Below, piece after piece: positions 5,611 to 6,039 of a stretch of 6,039 nt of DNA. A program made the translations under genes and the position numbers. The stretch's first letter is position 1, and every line of letters starts with the position of its first letter. Source of the DNA: UBA4572 sp049965515 (GTDB lineage Bacteria; Nitrospirota; Leptospirillia; Leptospirillales; Leptospirillaceae). The stretch covers positions 1 through 6,039 of the forward strand of contig JBMFWG010000069.1 in NCBI GenBank assembly GCA_049965515.1, read 5' to 3'. The notes under the pieces are model-generated. The model was given only the letters and a program-made list of their open reading frames with translations. It made no database searches and was not told the DNA's origin.

Positions 5611-6039
5611 TTACCCATATCTGCGGCGTTTGGGCACCGGAGATGTGGGACCGGCCCGTTTCATTTTCTCCAGAATTCCCCAGAATTCGGCGATGCTCTC
5701 GAGTTTCTGAAGCCCCTTCCAGAGCACTTCTGTCCCGGGTTCTCCGTCTCCTTTGCGTCCCAGGAACCCGCCCATCTTGGCTGTCATCCGGAGGGCTTCC
5801 CGGAGTGTGGGGGGCGTCTTCGGCGGCTCGGGGTTCTTGCTGTGATAGATGCACAGGGCCTTCCACTCCGCCTCCTCGAAGAACACCGTGCAGGGAGCAT
5901 CGGGGATCTCCCGTCCCCGCTTCATCAGATGAAAGAGCCTCCAGGCGACCACCATGTCGATGGCCAGGCAGGCTTCGAGCCGGTGGTCGTTGCCAAGCTG
6001 CCTCTCTTCGATCCGGCATCCAGACTTGAGCGTCCGGTG
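5611..6039 (-). CDS. IS4-family transposase, C-terminal part
   Basis: A DDE transposase that cuts and joins the IS ends. The frame is open to the window edge and gives 142 residues beginning HRTLKSGCRIEERQL. This is the end of the YREK signature of IS4-family enzymes (compare Tn5 transposase): the conserved Lys is residue 5 here, while the catalytic Glu should lie 3 codons outside the window. It is followed by a dimerisation-type C-terminal region with LEACLAIDMVVAWRLFHLMKRGRE, VFFEEAEWKAL, and the very typical MGGFLGRKGDGEPGTEVLWKGLQKLESIAEFW. It ends normally at TAA (5613-5611), so the visible part shows no frameshift or stop. The internal ATG at 5955 is not the true start. Whether the N-terminal DD residues are intact cannot be seen. 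Confidence 0.92.
   Translation of the reverse strand, partial: HRTLKSGCRIEERQLGNDHRLEACLAIDMVVAWRLFHLMKRGREIPDAPCTVFFEEAEWKALCIYHSKNPEPPKTPPTLREALRMTAKMGGFLGRKGDGEPGTEVLWKGLQKLESIAEFWGILEKMKRAGPTSPVPKRRRYG

Larger units (their letters stand above)
5544..6039 (-). mobile_element. IS4-family insertion sequence, transposase-downstream end (partial)
   Basis: The last 496 bp of an insertion sequence comprise the terminal repeat (5544-5568), a 42-bp non-coding stretch and the 3' part of an IS4-family transposase reading on the minus strand. The rest lies beyond the window edge. It has the same orientation as the IS end at 1-79, so the two copies would be direct repeats around 5.46 kb of chromosome. 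The outward flank is GCATGGTTGACA-like only in the sense that the rpsT promoter begins 14 bp away; no target duplication can be checked from one end. Confidence 0.85.

Noticed and set aside
5586..6029. Open frames opposite or out of frame with the transposase (plus-strand 5586-6029 and minus-strand 5555-6019)
   Set aside because: The transposase frame carries the family signature to the window edge; these are Arg/Pro/Ser-rich shadows.
1..6039. CRISPR array, toxin-antitoxin pair, defence genes or another novel system
   Set aside because: There are no spaced direct repeats and every substantial gene belongs to a known housekeeping or transposase family.

Overview
The window is a stretch of bacterial chromosome carrying core housekeeping genes, bounded on both sides by parts of what looks like the same IS4-family insertion sequence. 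LptE, an outer-membrane LPS-assembly lipoprotein, indicates a Gram-negative (diderm) host. The moderately high GC, the leuS-lptE-holA order with convergent rpsT, and the IS4-family element would fit a Nitrospirota bacterium such as Leptospirillum. That assignment is inference from gene order and general resemblance, not a database result.

Left to right: positions 1-79 are the transposase-upstream end of an IS copy, with a 25-bp terminal repeat at 55-79 and an SD plus ATG running off the window on the minus strand. A minus-strand tRNA-Gln(CUG) with encoded CCA lies at 167-240, with its own sigma70-like promoter at 274-303. About 460 bp without a recognisable gene follow. Then a tightly packed plus-strand operon holds leuS (GTG start, 812), lptE (4-bp ATGA overlap) and holA. 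The holA N-terminus probably begins at a CTG inside the lptE stop (a CTGA overlap) rather than at the first conventional start codon. A short convergent gap with a hairpin separates holA from minus-strand rpsT. rpsT starts with TTG, has a leader of about 138 nt, and a near-consensus TTGACA-17-TATATT promoter. Fourteen bp beyond that promoter lies the second IS end (5544), with the transposase C-terminus continuing to the window edge.

Functionally, leuS charges tRNA-Leu, tRNA-Gln and S20 serve translation, holA supplies the clamp-loader delta subunit for replication, and lptE builds the LPS export gate. No pathway joins them beyond all being growth-essential or nearly so. I did not find an undescribed defence, toxin or other novel system. 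The points most worth a second look are the two same-orientation IS ends around an essential block, the non-canonical holA start, and the UUG start with long leader on rpsT.
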